Part shown: piece by piece, positions 33,604 to 42,577 of the stretch
How positions within the stretch are numbered: position 1 is the stretch's first letter
Layout: each line of letters opens with the position of its first letter
Assembly: GCA_963613665.1 (NCBI GenBank)
Contig: CAVEAL010000001.1
Location: 124,001 to 188,000 of the forward strand
Direction of reading: 5' to 3'
From: F23-B02 sp963613665
Lineage (GTDB): Bacteria; Bacillota; Clostridia; Oscillospirales; Oscillospiraceae
DNA: 64,000 nt
Made by a program: the position numbers and the translations under genes
Notes under the pieces: generated by a model
Seen by the model: only the letters and a program-made list of their open reading frames with translations
Told to the model about the DNA's origin: nothing
Databases searched by the model: none

Positions 33604-33937
33604 AGGCGCACGGGCATTGTGCTTAACGTCTGCTGCGTCAGCCCGGCCTGATAATACCGACGAAGCAAGAACACCGCTGCGTAACGCAGCTGCGGCGCCG
33701 GATATGCGGCAGCATCTCGGAAACTGCGCCTTCCCCCTGCGGAGCTTGAGGGGAAGGTGCCGGCGATAGCCGACGGAAAAAAGAGAGCACAGATTTTGAA
33801 ATCTGCGCTCTCTTTTTGCGTCTGATATTCAATTTAAGTGCCGGCTATGCGGAGTAAATTCTGCGCCTGCGTTACGCGGCGGATTTTTTGCCGGTATTAT
33901 CCGATAGGGCAGCCGCGATCACCGTACAGGTGCAGAC
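33604..33937. repeat. Gene-free region with imperfect inverted repeat and palindromes
   Basis: Two arms related in inverted orientation are visible: GATAATACCG and GCGTAACGCAG at 33650-33689, and their complements at 33867-33901. Between them are a palindrome with CCTTCCCC / GGGGAAGG at 33729-33757 and a terminator-like hairpin. No ORF with a ribosome binding site is present. It looks like a decayed small non-coding mobile element. Confidence 0.5.
33781..33817. terminator. Terminator after serA
   Basis: AGAGAGCACAGATTT pairs with AAATCTGCGCTCTCT (one A-C mismatch) and is followed by TTTTT; the minus strand also ends in T. It lies 180 bases after serA, inside the repeat region. Confidence 0.7.
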
Positions 33938-34537
33938 TTATTTCGCCTGTAAAAGTCCGCGGGCCTTTATGTAGCCGAGGATCGTTTCGACGGTGCCCTC
34001 GACGCCGAGCTTGGAGCTGTTGATGCACAGATCATAGTTCTGCGCGTCGCCCCAGAGCTGATCGCTGTAGTATTTGTAGAAGCTGGAGCGGTCCTTATCT
34101 ACCTCTTTTATCTTCTTGCGGGCCTGAGCTTCGTCAAGACCCTGGCGTTTTTCGAGACACTTGATGCGCTCGTCCATGTCGCCGAGAATGAAGATGCTGA
34201 CAACGTCGTCTCTGTCGTTGAGGACATAGTCGGCACAGCGTCCTACAAAGATGCAGTCCTCCTTCGACGCAATATCGCGTATCGCGTCAAACTGAGCGGA
34301 AACGACTTCCATGTTGAGCCGGAAATTCTCGTTCAGACCGTAGCCGCCGGCGTGGAGAAGGAAAGCGGACATGCGCTTTTCGTCGTATGCGTTGATAAGC
34401 TCACGGCTGAAATCCGAGTGCTTTGCCGCCTCGTCAACTATCTCCTTGTCGTAGCATTTGATGCCGAGCTTCTCCGCGAGGAGTCTTGCGATCTCTCTGC
34501 CGCTTGAGCCGTGCTGCCTGCCTATTGTGATGATCAT
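33938..34537 (-). CDS. Cytidylate kinase-like family protein
   Basis: The ATG at 34537 follows GGAGGCGTCATTT; the longer frame to 34558 has no site. The 199-residue protein starts MIITIGRQHGSSGREIARLL, where GRQHGSSG replaces the usual Walker A, and KLGIKCYDKEIVDEAAKHS follows. This matches the cytidylate-kinase-2 (PF13189) group, widespread in clostridia and of uncertain substrate. It has a strong promoter of its own. A nucleoside monophosphate kinase role is probable but unproven. Confidence 0.85.
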   Translation of the reverse strand: MIITIGRQHGSSGREIARLLAEKLGIKCYDKEIVDEAAKHSDFSRELINAYDEKRMSAFLLHAGGYGLNENFRLNMEVVSAQFDAIRDIASKEDCIFVGRCADYVLNDRDDVVSIFILGDMDERIKCLEKRQGLDEAQARKKIKEVDKDRSSFYKYYSDQLWGDAQNYDLCINSSKLGVEGTVETILGYIKARGLLQAK

Positions 34538-34576
34538 AAATGACGCCTCCAATTTCATAAAATTTTTTATATTTAT

Positions 34577-34604
34577 ATTATAGCACTCTTTGTGAAAATT
34601 TCAA
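34577..34604 (-). promoter_or_regulatory. Promoter of the cytidylate kinase-like gene
   Basis: On the minus strand TTGAAA and a perfect TATAAT are 16 bases apart, about 40 bases before the start. Confidence 0.8.
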
Positions 34605-34613
34605 CATATATTA

Positions 34614-35954
34614 ATGGTTTTTCTGGCATACATTTTTGATATGATAAGGAAGAAAAGACTGATCGTGAATACGGCGCTTTTATCCGGGGCATCGCTTGTC
34701 ATGAGCATTATCTCGATGGCGTTTCAGGTCTGGCTTGCCGGACGCATCGGCTCTGCGGGGATAGGGCTTTACCAGCTCGTAGTCTCGGTGTCGTTTCTGT
34801 GCACGACCTTCGCCGTCTCAGGCGTGAGGTTTGCGGCGACGCGGCTCGTTTCCGAGGAGATAGGCAGCGAGCGCACCGGCGGCATCGGCGCAGCCATGCA
34901 CAGATGCTTTGCCTACAGCCTCGTTTTCGGTACGGCGGCATTTTTTCTCCTGCTCACGGGCGCGGAGGCGATCGGCTTTCTGTGGATAGGAGATGCGCGC
35001 ACGGTAAGGGCGCTGCGCATCATGGCGTATGCGATGCCCATGGTGTCGCTCAGCTCGGCTGTGTCCGGCTATTTCACCGCCTGCGGCCGCGTGTGGAAGC
35101 CGGCGCTCGTACATCTTTTCGAGCAGCTTCTGACCATTGCGCTCGTCGCATTTTTCCTCGCGCACTCACCCGCAGGAGATATAGAGAAAAACTGCGCAGC
35201 CGTTATGCTCGGCACAGTCTGCGGCGACGCGGTATCGCTTTTGATGATGCTGCTGTTTTATGTTACCGACAGAGGGCGGTACACCGGCTCCGCGCCCGGG
35301 CAGCTGCGGCTCACCTCGCGTATGCTGCACATTGCGCTGCCGCTTGCCTTCTCGGCATATGCGCGCTCGGCGCTGTCAACGCTCGAGCATCTTCTGGTGC
35401 CGCGCGGCCTGAAGGCTGCGGGCTTTTCCGCCGACAGGGCGCTGTCCGGCTACGGAACGATACAGGGCATGGTCATGCCGGTAATAGCGTTTCCGGCCTG
35501 CTTTCTGACGGCGCTCAGCGAGCTTATGATACCCGAGCTTACCGAGGCGCAGATGCGCGGCGAGCGCGATGAGATACGTCGCACGGTGAGCTCACTTCTG
35601 AAAAAGGGAGCCGGCTATTCGCTTGCCGTCTCCCTTGTGATATTCGTTTTTGCCGACAGGCTCGGCATTGCAGTGTATTCCTCTCCGGATGCGGGATATT
35701 TCCTGCGCCTGCTCGCGCCGCTTATCCCGATAATGTACACCGATATGCTCTGCGACGGCTGCCTGAAGGGACTGGGTCAGCAGATGTGGAACATGGGGAT
35801 AAATATCCTCGACGCGCTGCTGGGTGTGCTGCTTGTATGGCGCGTGCTGCCGGTCTGCGCCCTCACGGGATATATCTGCATCATTTATTTTAATGAGTGT
35901 CTGAATTTTGCCCTCAGCATACTGCGGCTGCGGAAGATCATCAGGCCCTGTTAG
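34614..35954 (+). CDS. MOP-superfamily flippase (SpoVB/polysaccharide-type)
   Basis: The 446-residue protein has about 12-14 hydrophobic spans, GASLVMSIISMAFQVWLAGR at the start, and YQLVVSVSFLCTTFAVSGVR, as in SpoVB/MurJ-like lipid-linked oligosaccharide flippases. No strong ribosome binding site is seen before the ATG at 34614 or the one at 34641, so the start is uncertain. It converges on ribU with a 14-base overlap and has no obvious terminator. It may act in peptidoglycan precursor export, spore cortex formation or polysaccharide export; context does not decide. Confidence 0.82.
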   Translation: MVFLAYIFDMIRKKRLIVNTALLSGASLVMSIISMAFQVWLAGRIGSAGIGLYQLVVSVSFLCTTFAVSGVRFAATRLVSEEIGSERTGGIGAAMHRCFAYSLVFGTAAFFLLLTGAEAIGFLWIGDARTVRALRIMAYAMPMVSLSSAVSGYFTACGRVWKPALVHLFEQLLTIALVAFFLAHSPAGDIEKNCAAVMLGTVCGDAVSLLMMLLFYVTDRGRYTGSAPGQLRLTSRMLHIALPLAFSAYARSALSTLEHLLVPRGLKAAGFSADRALSGYGTIQGMVMPVIAFPACFLTALSELMIPELTEAQMRGERDEIRRTVSSLLKKGAGYSLAVSLVIFVFADRLGIAVYSSPDAGYFLRLLAPLIPIMYTDMLCDGCLKGLGQQMWNMGINILDALLGVLLVWRVLPVCALTGYICIIYFNECLNFALSILRLRKIIRPC

Positions 35955-36693
35955 CTGCCCTGCGGTCGGCAAGCTTTTTATCGCCCTTGTGCAGCAGGGG
36001 GGATATGCGCTTGTACAGAAGCATGGTGAGCGCCGTCACGATAATGCCCTTTAAGAGGTTAAACGGCACGACGCAGAACAGCACAAGCGTCGAAACGCTG
36101 TTTATCGCGGAGTTTATGTCGCTGCCCATCTTGATTATCGCCTCGAGCGGCATACCGAAAAGCTCGGCGAAGGTAGGCAGAAGATACACGGCGTTGAACA
36201 GGCTGCCGAACACGGTCATGACGAGCGTACCGGCTATCATGCCGATAAGAGCCGTGCGCTTGCCCTTTTTCATGTGATAGATGCACGAGGCCGGGAGCAC
36301 GAAGGAGCAGCCGACGACGAAGTTGGCAAAGTCGCCGACGAAAGCGGTGCTCGTTCCCTTGAACACGAGCTTTACGACGATCTTGAGAAGCTCGGCGACC
36401 ACACCGGCCACGGGGCCGAGATAGAAGGTGCAGATCATGATGGGGATCTCGCTCAGGTCGATCTCATAAAAGCTCGGCGCGAAGAACAGGGGGATCTCAA
36501 TGAACATCAGAACGCCGGCCATTGCGGAAAAAATGGCCGTGTAGGCGAGAAAGTGCGTGCTGCCGAGCTTCTTGCGGTTTTTCATCACAAAGCGCTCGAA
36601 CAGCAGCGCCAGTACGAACAGGGCTGCGAATATGCCGAGGCATTCAAGCACGAACGAAAGGTTTTCGCCCAGCTGAGAGATGAGTGTTGACAT
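35941..36693 (-). CDS. ribU: ECF transporter S component for riboflavin
   Basis: The ATG at 36693 follows TTGGAGGTAATATCC. The 250-residue membrane protein has six core hydrophobic segments. FYEIDLSEIPIMICTFYLGP is the conserved loop-1/span-2 region of riboflavin S components, and an extra N-terminal span is present (about residues 12-34). With the shared ECF module (not in this window) it imports riboflavin. An FMN riboswitch with a terminator lies directly upstream and supports the assignment. The C-terminus is basic. Confidence 0.92.
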   Translation of the reverse strand: MSTLISQLGENLSFVLECLGIFAALFVLALLFERFVMKNRKKLGSTHFLAYTAIFSAMAGVLMFIEIPLFFAPSFYEIDLSEIPIMICTFYLGPVAGVVAELLKIVVKLVFKGTSTAFVGDFANFVVGCSFVLPASCIYHMKKGKRTALIGMIAGTLVMTVFGSLFNAVYLLPTFAELFGMPLEAIIKMGSDINSAINSVSTLVLFCVVPFNLLKGIIVTALTMLLYKRISPLLHKGDKKLADRRAANRA

Positions 36694-36706
36694 GGATATT
36701 ACCTCC

Positions 36707-36748
36707 AAAATTAAAAAGTCGCCCGAAAGAAAATATCTTTCAGGCGAC
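36707..36748 (-). terminator. Riboswitch-controlled terminator upstream of ribU
   Basis: On the minus strand GTCGCCTGAAAGA pairs with TCTTTCGGGCGAC, followed by TTTTTAATTTT just before the ribU ribosome binding site. This is the expression platform of the FMN riboswitch. Confidence 0.88.
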
Positions 36749-36767
36749 GCAAAAAATCAATGCGTAC

Positions 36768-36875
36768 ATCTTCTTCCATCCAGACTATACTGTCGGTACC
36801 GGAATCACACCGGTTCATGCCCAAAAGGCTCGCGGACTATACCGCCGGTCGGGAAACGCTCCCTGCCCTGAAGAT
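36768..36875 (-). promoter_or_regulatory. FMN riboswitch (RFN element)
   Basis: Read on the minus strand, ATCTTC opens P1 and GAAGAT closes it. Inside are the RFN landmarks GGGCAGGG, TTCCCGACCGGCGGTATAG, CCGCGAGCC, GGTGTGATTCCGGTACCGAC and AGTCTGGATGGAAGAAGA. Bound FMN should favour the adjacent terminator and shut off ribU. Confidence 0.96.
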
Positions 36876-36896
36876 ATCCTATTCGGTTGTGTCCTC

Positions 36897-36924
36897 ATTA
36901 TAGCGCTGCCCGCGCAAATGTCAA
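36897..36924 (-). promoter_or_regulatory. Promoter of the riboswitch-ribU transcript
   Basis: Minus-strand TTGACA and TATAAT, both perfect, are 16 bases apart; transcription would start about 15 bases before the aptamer. Confidence 0.9.
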
Positions 36925-36931
36925 TAGCCTT

Positions 36932-36960
36932 TTGACATTTTTCTCAACTTGCCGTACAAT
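36932..36960 (+). promoter_or_regulatory. Promoter of the SLOG gene
   Basis: TTGACA and TACAAT with a 17-base spacer lie back to back with the ribU promoter; the two -35 boxes are only 7 bases apart. Confidence 0.85.
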
Positions 36961-36976
36961 GGGAGACGGTGATGTT

Positions 36977-37477
36977 ATGGAATACGGAAAAAGCTGCTGC
37001 TTTTCCGGCCACAGGCCGTCGAAGCTGCCATGGGGATATGACGAGTCGGACCCGCGCTGCATGGAGTTCAAGGAAAAGCTCTTTGCGGTCGTCGGTGCCG
37101 TGTACGATTCGGGGATAAAGCACTTCATATGCGGCATGGCGCTCGGCTGCGATATGTACTGCGCCGAGACCGTCATAAAGCTCAAGAAAATGCATTCGGA
37201 TATCACGCTTCAGGCCGCCGTGCCGTACAGGGGCCAGGCCGACGGCTGGAATGAGTATAATCGCCGCCGCTACGGGCGCATCATAGATAACTGCGACGAG
37301 GTGACGGTGCTTGCCGAAAGCTACAGTCCCGCCTGCATGGCGATACGCAACCGCTTTATGGTCGATAACTCGGACGTCCTCGTCGCCTGCTACGACGGCA
37401 TGAGCGGCGGAACGTGGAACACCATCCGCTATGCGCGGAAAAAGGATATAGAGGTAATCCAATTGCCTGTTGAATAG
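36977..37477 (+). CDS. SLOG family protein (DUF1273/YpsA-like)
   Basis: The product from the ATG at 36977 has 166 residues; upstream in-frame codons lie in the promoter, although an ATG at 36959 is possible. CCFSGHRPSKLPWGYDE at the N-terminus, GMALGCDMYCAE in the middle and NSDVLVACYDGMSGGTWNTI near the end are hallmarks of the YpsA branch of the SLOG (SMF/DprA/LOG) Rossmann superfamily, thought to bind nucleotide-derived ligands. Its role is unknown. It shares a divergent promoter region with ribU but lacks the riboswitch. Confidence 0.85.
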   Translation: MEYGKSCCFSGHRPSKLPWGYDESDPRCMEFKEKLFAVVGAVYDSGIKHFICGMALGCDMYCAETVIKLKKMHSDITLQAAVPYRGQADGWNEYNRRRYGRIIDNCDEVTVLAESYSPACMAIRNRFMVDNSDVLVACYDGMSGGTWNTIRYARKKDIEVIQLPVE

Positions 37478-37478
37478 C

Positions 37479-37512
37479 AAAAAAGACACCACACCGCGTG
37501 GCGTCTTTTTTT
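37479..37512. terminator. Bidirectional terminator between SLOG and HAD genes
   Basis: AAAAAAGAC-x-CCAC pairs with GTGG-x-GTCTTTTTT, with one A-C mismatch, between converging genes. Confidence 0.85.
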
Positions 37513-38152
37513 ATTTCGTCAGATATTCGTACAGATCGTCCGCGTCCTCGGCGACGTATACGGCACCCTCGGCTTCAAGCTCGCCCGGCTCTGCGTAGCC
37601 GAAGCGCACGCCGACGCAGGCAACGCCGCACTTTTTCGCGCCGATGACGTCATACTTTCGGTCGCCTACCATGACGGCCTCGCCGGGAGAGATGCCGAAC
37701 CGGGACAGGGCATACTCTATGACCTCCCACTTCTTGCCGCGCGTTCCGTCGAACTCAGAGCCGCAGACGAGGTCAAAATCGCCCTGCATATCGTATTTTT
37801 CGAGTATTTTCTGCGCAAATACACGCGGCTTGCTGGTCGCAACCGCGATGCGTATGCCCTTTGCGTGAAGCCTTCCCATCAGCTCGTGCATTCCGGGGAA
37901 GGGGGAACATTCGGCCCAGCCGGTGGGCGTGTAGCGCTCGCGGTAAAATTCAACGGCTCTGTTCGCCTGCTCGGGGCTCATGTCATAGCGCAGGGCGAAC
38001 ATCTCGTCAAGCGGCGGTCCGGCAAAGCACATGAGATCCTTCAGCTCGGCCTCAATGCCCATTTTGCCAAGCGCGTACTGCACGCTTTTTGTTATGCCCT
38101 CGGCAGAGTCGAAAACCGTGCCGTCAAAATCAAATAGAACGTAATTCTTCAT
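37511..38152 (-). CDS. HAD superfamily hydrolase, phosphoglycolate phosphatase-like
   Basis: The ATG at 38152 follows GAGGTGGGAACA. The 213-residue protein has HAD motif I FDFDGTVFDS, motif II AVATSKPR, motif III with K at SEFDGTRGKKWEVI and motif IV MVGDRKYDVIGAKKCG. A helical C1 cap lies between motifs I and II. This organisation matches Gph/PpaX-type small phosphatases. Substrates could be phosphoglycolate, pyrophosphate or sugar phosphates. It is monocistronic and divergent from recJ. Confidence 0.88.
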   Translation of the reverse strand: MKNYVLFDFDGTVFDSAEGITKSVQYALGKMGIEAELKDLMCFAGPPLDEMFALRYDMSPEQANRAVEFYRERYTPTGWAECSPFPGMHELMGRLHAKGIRIAVATSKPRVFAQKILEKYDMQGDFDLVCGSEFDGTRGKKWEVIEYALSRFGISPGEAVMVGDRKYDVIGAKKCGVACVGVRFGYAEPGELEAEGAVYVAEDADDLYEYLTK

Positions 38153-38251
38153 TGTTCCCACCTCGATGCGGATATTTTGCTTTACGAGACTACAGTTTAA
38201 CATTGATTTAAGTATTCTGTCAATTAACAGTGTAAAATAACACTGCAATAC

Positions 38252-38280
38252 TTGATAAACGGCGGAGATTTTGTTATTAT
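38252..38280 (+). promoter_or_regulatory. Promoter of the recJ-relA-dtd operon
   Basis: TTGATA and TATTAT, 17 bases apart, about 40 bases before the recJ start. Confidence 0.75.
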
Positions 38281-38321
38281 AAAGTATTATTAAAATAATT
38301 TGATTGAAGCAGTGTTTGTTG

Positions 38322-40337
38322 ATGTATTACAGTAAGTGGAAAATAAAAGAATGTCCGGCAGATAAGCTGAAAATGTTCGAGGATGCGGGCTGCCCTGCGC
38401 TGCTGGCTGCGATGCTTGCGGTGCGCGGGATAGAGAGCGTACAGGGGGCAAAGCAATTCCTTGACGGCGGCGCGGAGCTTCTGTGCGATGCGCGGCTGAT
38501 GAAGGACATGGACAAGGCTGTTGCGAGGATAAAGCGCGCTCTGACCATACGCGAAACGGTGGCCGTTTACGGCGACTACGACGTTGACGGCATAACCTCG
38601 ACCTGCCTTCTGACCGACTGGCTGCGCTCACGCGGGCTGGTGTGCTATCCGTATATCCCCGACCGTATCGGCGAAGGCTACGGCATAAACAGCGCGGCGA
38701 TAGACAAGCTGCGGCAGAAGGGCGTGAGCCTCATCATAAGCGTTGACTGCGGAATAACCGCCGCGGCCGAGGCCGAGCATGCAAAGGAGGCCGGCGTCGA
38801 TCTTATCATAACCGACCATCACGAGTGCCGTGAGCAGACGATACCCGACGCAGTTGCGGTCATCGACCCCAAGCAGGACGACTGCCCGTATCCCAATAAG
38901 GACCTTGCCGGCGTCGGCGTTGCTATGAAGCTCGTGTGCGCAGTCGAGGGCAAGAGCGAGGAGATAGTCGAGCGCTATGCCGATCTTGTGTCCATAGGGA
39001 CCGTCGCGGACGTCGTTCCGCTCACGGGAGAGAACAGGTATATCGTCCGCAGGGGACTTGAAAAGCTGGCAAATCCCTCGCGCCCCGGCATAGCGGCTCT
39101 GCTGCGCGAGTCCGGCGCGTCGGAGAGGAAGATATCCTCCTCGACCATCGGCTTTTCGCTTGCCCCGCGCCTCAACGCGGCAGGAAGGCTCGGCGAGGTA
39201 TCCGTTGCGGGAAAGCTCCTCATGACGCGCGATAAGCGTGAGGCAGATGCGCTTGCCGGTCAGCTGTGCGAGCTCAACCGCCGCCGCCAGCACCTTGAAA
39301 CGGAGATCTGGGACGACGCCTCCGGCATGATGGACGGCAAGACGCCGCAGAGCCCGATCGTTCTTGCAAGCGAGAAGTGGCATCAGGGCGTTATCGGCAT
39401 CGCGGCCTCAAAGCTTGCCGAGCAGTATTCAAGGCCGACTATCATGATCTGCCTTGACGGCGACAAGGGCAAGGGCTCCTGCCGCAGCTACGGCGGCTTC
39501 AATCTCTTTGACGCCTTGTCGGCCTGCTCGGAATATCTTGAGGGCTTCGGCGGCCACGCTCTTGCGGCGGGACTTAATATAAAGCGTGACAAGCTCAGGC
39601 AGTTCTGTCTTGCTTTCAGCGAATATTATGAGAACAATAAGCCCACGGAGGCTCCGACGCTCAACTGCGATATCAGGATAAGCGACCCGGGCGTGCTGGA
39701 TATGCAGGGCGTCGCTGCGCTCTCGCGGCTCGAGCCATACGGCAGCGGCAATCCCAAGCCGACTCTGTGCATCATCGGTGCAAGGCTCGACAAGATAACG
39801 CCAATCGGCGGCGGAAAGCACCTGCGCCTCGGCATAAGCTTCAAGGGCAAGGACTTCGAGTGCGTGTTCTTTTCGCACAGCGAAGCCGAGCTCGGGCTCA
39901 GAGCCGGCGACAGGGTCGATATTGCGTTCACTCCGCAGATAAACGAGTTCAGACTGCGGCGCAGCGTGCAGCTTCAGATAACGGAGATACGCAGGCACGA
40001 TCCCAAGCCGCTGTGCGGCATGATCCTCGATGAGCAGATGCCGGAGAAGGAGGCTGCGCCCTACTGTCCGGACCGCGGAGCCTTTATAAAGGCATGGCGC
40101 AGATTGCAGGCGCTCGGCGGCTGCGTCGCAACGGATGTTGACGGCATAATAAGCCAGTGCCCGCACGGCCTTGAGCCGGAGCGCTTCTGCATATGCCTGC
40201 GCGTCCTGTGCGAGCTCGGTCTGCTGCGCCCGGACAGCACCGGCTCGGTGTTCGGCGCGCGGATAGTTTCCGGCAGCGCGAAGGTCAATCTTGAAAGCTC
40301 GGAGCTTATAAAACGCCTGAAAGCGAGAAGGTCATAA
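38322..40337 (+). CDS. recJ: Single-stranded-DNA-specific 5'-3' exonuclease RecJ
   Basis: I choose the ATG at 38322 (MYYSKWKIKECPADKLKMF); a TTG at 38304 is in frame but no good site favours it. The 671-residue protein has the DHH motifs VYGDYDVDGITSTCLL and LIITDHHECREQ. A DHHA1 domain follows with GGFNLFDALSACSEYLEGFGGHALAAGL, and a C-terminal OB-fold region ends the core. It degrades ssDNA in recombination and mismatch repair. Its TAA overlaps the relA ATG, so this is the first gene of an operon of at least three or four genes. Confidence 0.95.
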   Translation: MYYSKWKIKECPADKLKMFEDAGCPALLAAMLAVRGIESVQGAKQFLDGGAELLCDARLMKDMDKAVARIKRALTIRETVAVYGDYDVDGITSTCLLTDWLRSRGLVCYPYIPDRIGEGYGINSAAIDKLRQKGVSLIISVDCGITAAAEAEHAKEAGVDLIITDHHECREQTIPDAVAVIDPKQDDCPYPNKDLAGVGVAMKLVCAVEGKSEEIVERYADLVSIGTVADVVPLTGENRYIVRRGLEKLANPSRPGIAALLRESGASERKISSSTIGFSLAPRLNAAGRLGEVSVAGKLLMTRDKREADALAGQLCELNRRRQHLETEIWDDASGMMDGKTPQSPIVLASEKWHQGVIGIAASKLAEQYSRPTIMICLDGDKGKGSCRSYGGFNLFDALSACSEYLEGFGGHALAAGLNIKRDKLRQFCLAFSEYYENNKPTEAPTLNCDIRISDPGVLDMQGVAALSRLEPYGSGNPKPTLCIIGARLDKITPIGGGKHLRLGISFKGKDFECVFFSHSEAELGLRAGDRVDIAFTPQINEFRLRRSVQLQITEIRRHDPKPLCGMILDEQMPEKEAAPYCPDRGAFIKAWRRLQALGGCVATDVDGIISQCPHGLEPERFCICLRVLCELGLLRPDSTGSVFGARIVSGSAKVNLESSELIKRLKARRS

Positions 40338-42577
40338 TGTCAGACATTGAAAACAGAAAACTTGACCCGGACGAGATGTTTGCCGCATTGAGCAAAAAAA
40401 TCTCCGACAGCGGAATGGATATGGATATGGGCAGAATAGATGCCGCCTACCGCATGGCAAAGCTTGCCCACACGGGACAGCTGCGCAAGGACGGCTCGCC
40501 CTACGTCACCCATTGCGTCGCGGCTGCGGATATTGCCGCCGATATGGGGCTTGACGAGGACTCTATAGTCGCGGCGCTGCTGCACGATGTTATAGAGGAC
40601 ACCGATCTTACGCACAGCGACATTGCAAAGCAGTTCGGCGAGCCGGTCGCAAATATCGTCGAGGGCGTCACGAAGCTCACGCGCGTGCAGTACACCAGCA
40701 AGGAAGACGAGCAGATGGAGAACCTGCGCAAGATGCTCATGGCCATGGCCAAGGATATACGCGTCATTCTCATAAAGATCGCCGACCGCCTGCACAATAT
40801 GCGCACCATGGCCTATCAGACCGAGGAAAAGCAGCGTCAGAAATCGCTGGAGACGATGGAGATATATGCCCCCATCGCGCACAGGCTCGGTATGCAGAGA
40901 GCCAAGTGGGAGCTGGAGGATCTGGCGCTCATGTACCTCGATCCGGCGGGCTATAAGGAGATAACCGACACACTCAACGACCGCATGGATACGCTCAAAA
41001 GCTTTATGTCCACCGTTGAGACGAAGATAAAAAAGCGCCTCGAGGATGAGGGACTCCAGGTCACGGTCTACAGCCGCATAAAGCATATTTACAGCATTTA
41101 TCGCAAAATGTATGCGCAGAAGCTCGATATCAATGGTATATTTGACCTGTGCGCATTCCGCGTCATCGTCGATACGATCCCCGACTGCTACAACGTGCTG
41201 GGCATCATCCACGATATGTTCAAGCCCGTGCCCGGCAGGTTCAAGGACTATATCTCCACGCCAAAGCCGAATATGTACCAGAGCGTTCACACGACGGTCA
41301 TAGGCTCCGAGGGCATACCCTTCGAGGTGCAGATACGCACATGGGAAATGCACCGAACCGCCGAATACGGCATCGCGGCGCACTGGAAATATAAGATAGG
41401 CTCGGCGGCGGATGCGGTCGTTAAGGAGGGCGACGAGGAGAAATTCGCGTGGGTAAGGCGCCTGCTGGAGAGTCAGCAGGAATCGGACGCAACGGACTTT
41501 TTCCACAATCTCAAGATCGACATGTTTGCCGACGAGGTGTTCGTGTTCTCGCCCAAGGGCGACGTCATAAACCTCCCGGCGGGAGCCACGCCCATAGATT
41601 TTGCCTACAGCATTCACTCGGCCGTCGGCAACAGCATGATAGGCGCATCCGTAAACGGCAGGATCGTAAACTTCGACTATGTTCTGCAAAACGGCGATAT
41701 CGTCGAGGTCAGAACGTCAAAAAGCGCTGCCGGACCGAGCCGCGACTGGCTGAATATCGCAAAGAGCGGCTCTGCGCGCACGAAGATAAAGCAGTGGTTC
41801 AAGAAGGAGCGCCGCGAGGAGAATATCGAGCGCGGCCGCACGATGTTCGAGTCCGAGCTCAAGAACAAGGGCCTGCGCATGGAGGATATCTGCGATGAGG
41901 AGGTGCTGCCGCAGCTTCTCAAGAAGGTAGCCTACACGAGCCTTGACGAGATGTACGCCGCCATAGGCTATGGAGGCATGGCGGCGACAAGGGCGGTAAA
42001 CCGCATGAAGGACGAGCTTGCGCGTCTGCACCACGCAAGCGGTAAGAAAACCGTGCTCGAAAAGGTCACGGAGGCCGCCGAGCGCCGCGAACAGCAGGCT
42101 CAGAAAAAGGTCAAGCCCGTCCACGGCGTTCTGGTCGAGGGACTGGACAACTGTCTTATAAAATTCTCGCGCTGCTGCACGCCCATCCCCGGCGACGACA
42201 TAGTCGGCTATATAACGCGCGGTCAGGGCGTATCGATCCACCGCACGGACTGCGAAAACTATGCACGGCGCGAATTCAAGCCCGAGGATATAGGCCGCTG
42301 GATAAGCGTGAGCTGGGCAGACGAGATAAAGGAAAACTACGCAACGGCGATAACGGTCGTCTCGCGCGAGCGCAGCGGACTTATCATGGATATAGCGTCT
42401 ATATTCAACACGCTCAATACCAAGGTGCGCACGATAAATGCGCGCGATACAGGAGATAAATCGATAGTCAATATAACGCTCGAAACGGGTGGCATAGACG
42501 AGCTGCGCACGGTCGTGAACCGTATAAGCGCGCTGCCCGGCGTTGTTGAGGTAAAAAGAAACGGAGGCAGAAGATGA
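40337..42577 (+). CDS. relA: Bifunctional (p)ppGpp synthetase/hydrolase (Rel/SpoT homolog)
   Basis: The 746-residue protein contains all Rel domains. The HD hydrolase is near the start (AALLHDVIEDTDLT, IKIADRLHNMRTM). The synthetase domain follows (YSRIKHIYSIYRKM, FDLCAFRVIVDTIPDCY, YISTPKPNMYQSVHTTVIG). TGS (VFVFSPKGDVINLPAGATPI), a zinc-finger-like/helical region (FSRCCTPIPGDDIVGYITRG) and a C-terminal ACT domain complete it. The catalytic HD residues look intact, so it should both make and degrade the alarmone. It overlaps dtd by 4 bases. Confidence 0.97.
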   Translation: MSDIENRKLDPDEMFAALSKKISDSGMDMDMGRIDAAYRMAKLAHTGQLRKDGSPYVTHCVAAADIAADMGLDEDSIVAALLHDVIEDTDLTHSDIAKQFGEPVANIVEGVTKLTRVQYTSKEDEQMENLRKMLMAMAKDIRVILIKIADRLHNMRTMAYQTEEKQRQKSLETMEIYAPIAHRLGMQRAKWELEDLALMYLDPAGYKEITDTLNDRMDTLKSFMSTVETKIKKRLEDEGLQVTVYSRIKHIYSIYRKMYAQKLDINGIFDLCAFRVIVDTIPDCYNVLGIIHDMFKPVPGRFKDYISTPKPNMYQSVHTTVIGSEGIPFEVQIRTWEMHRTAEYGIAAHWKYKIGSAADAVVKEGDEEKFAWVRRLLESQQESDATDFFHNLKIDMFADEVFVFSPKGDVINLPAGATPIDFAYSIHSAVGNSMIGASVNGRIVNFDYVLQNGDIVEVRTSKSAAGPSRDWLNIAKSGSARTKIKQWFKKERREENIERGRTMFESELKNKGLRMEDICDEEVLPQLLKKVAYTSLDEMYAAIGYGGMAATRAVNRMKDELARLHHASGKKTVLEKVTEAAERREQQAQKKVKPVHGVLVEGLDNCLIKFSRCCTPIPGDDIVGYITRGQGVSIHRTDCENYARREFKPEDIGRWISVSWADEIKENYATAITVVSRERSGLIMDIASIFNTLNTKVRTINARDTGDKSIVNITLETGGIDELRTVVNRISALPGVVEVKRNGGRR

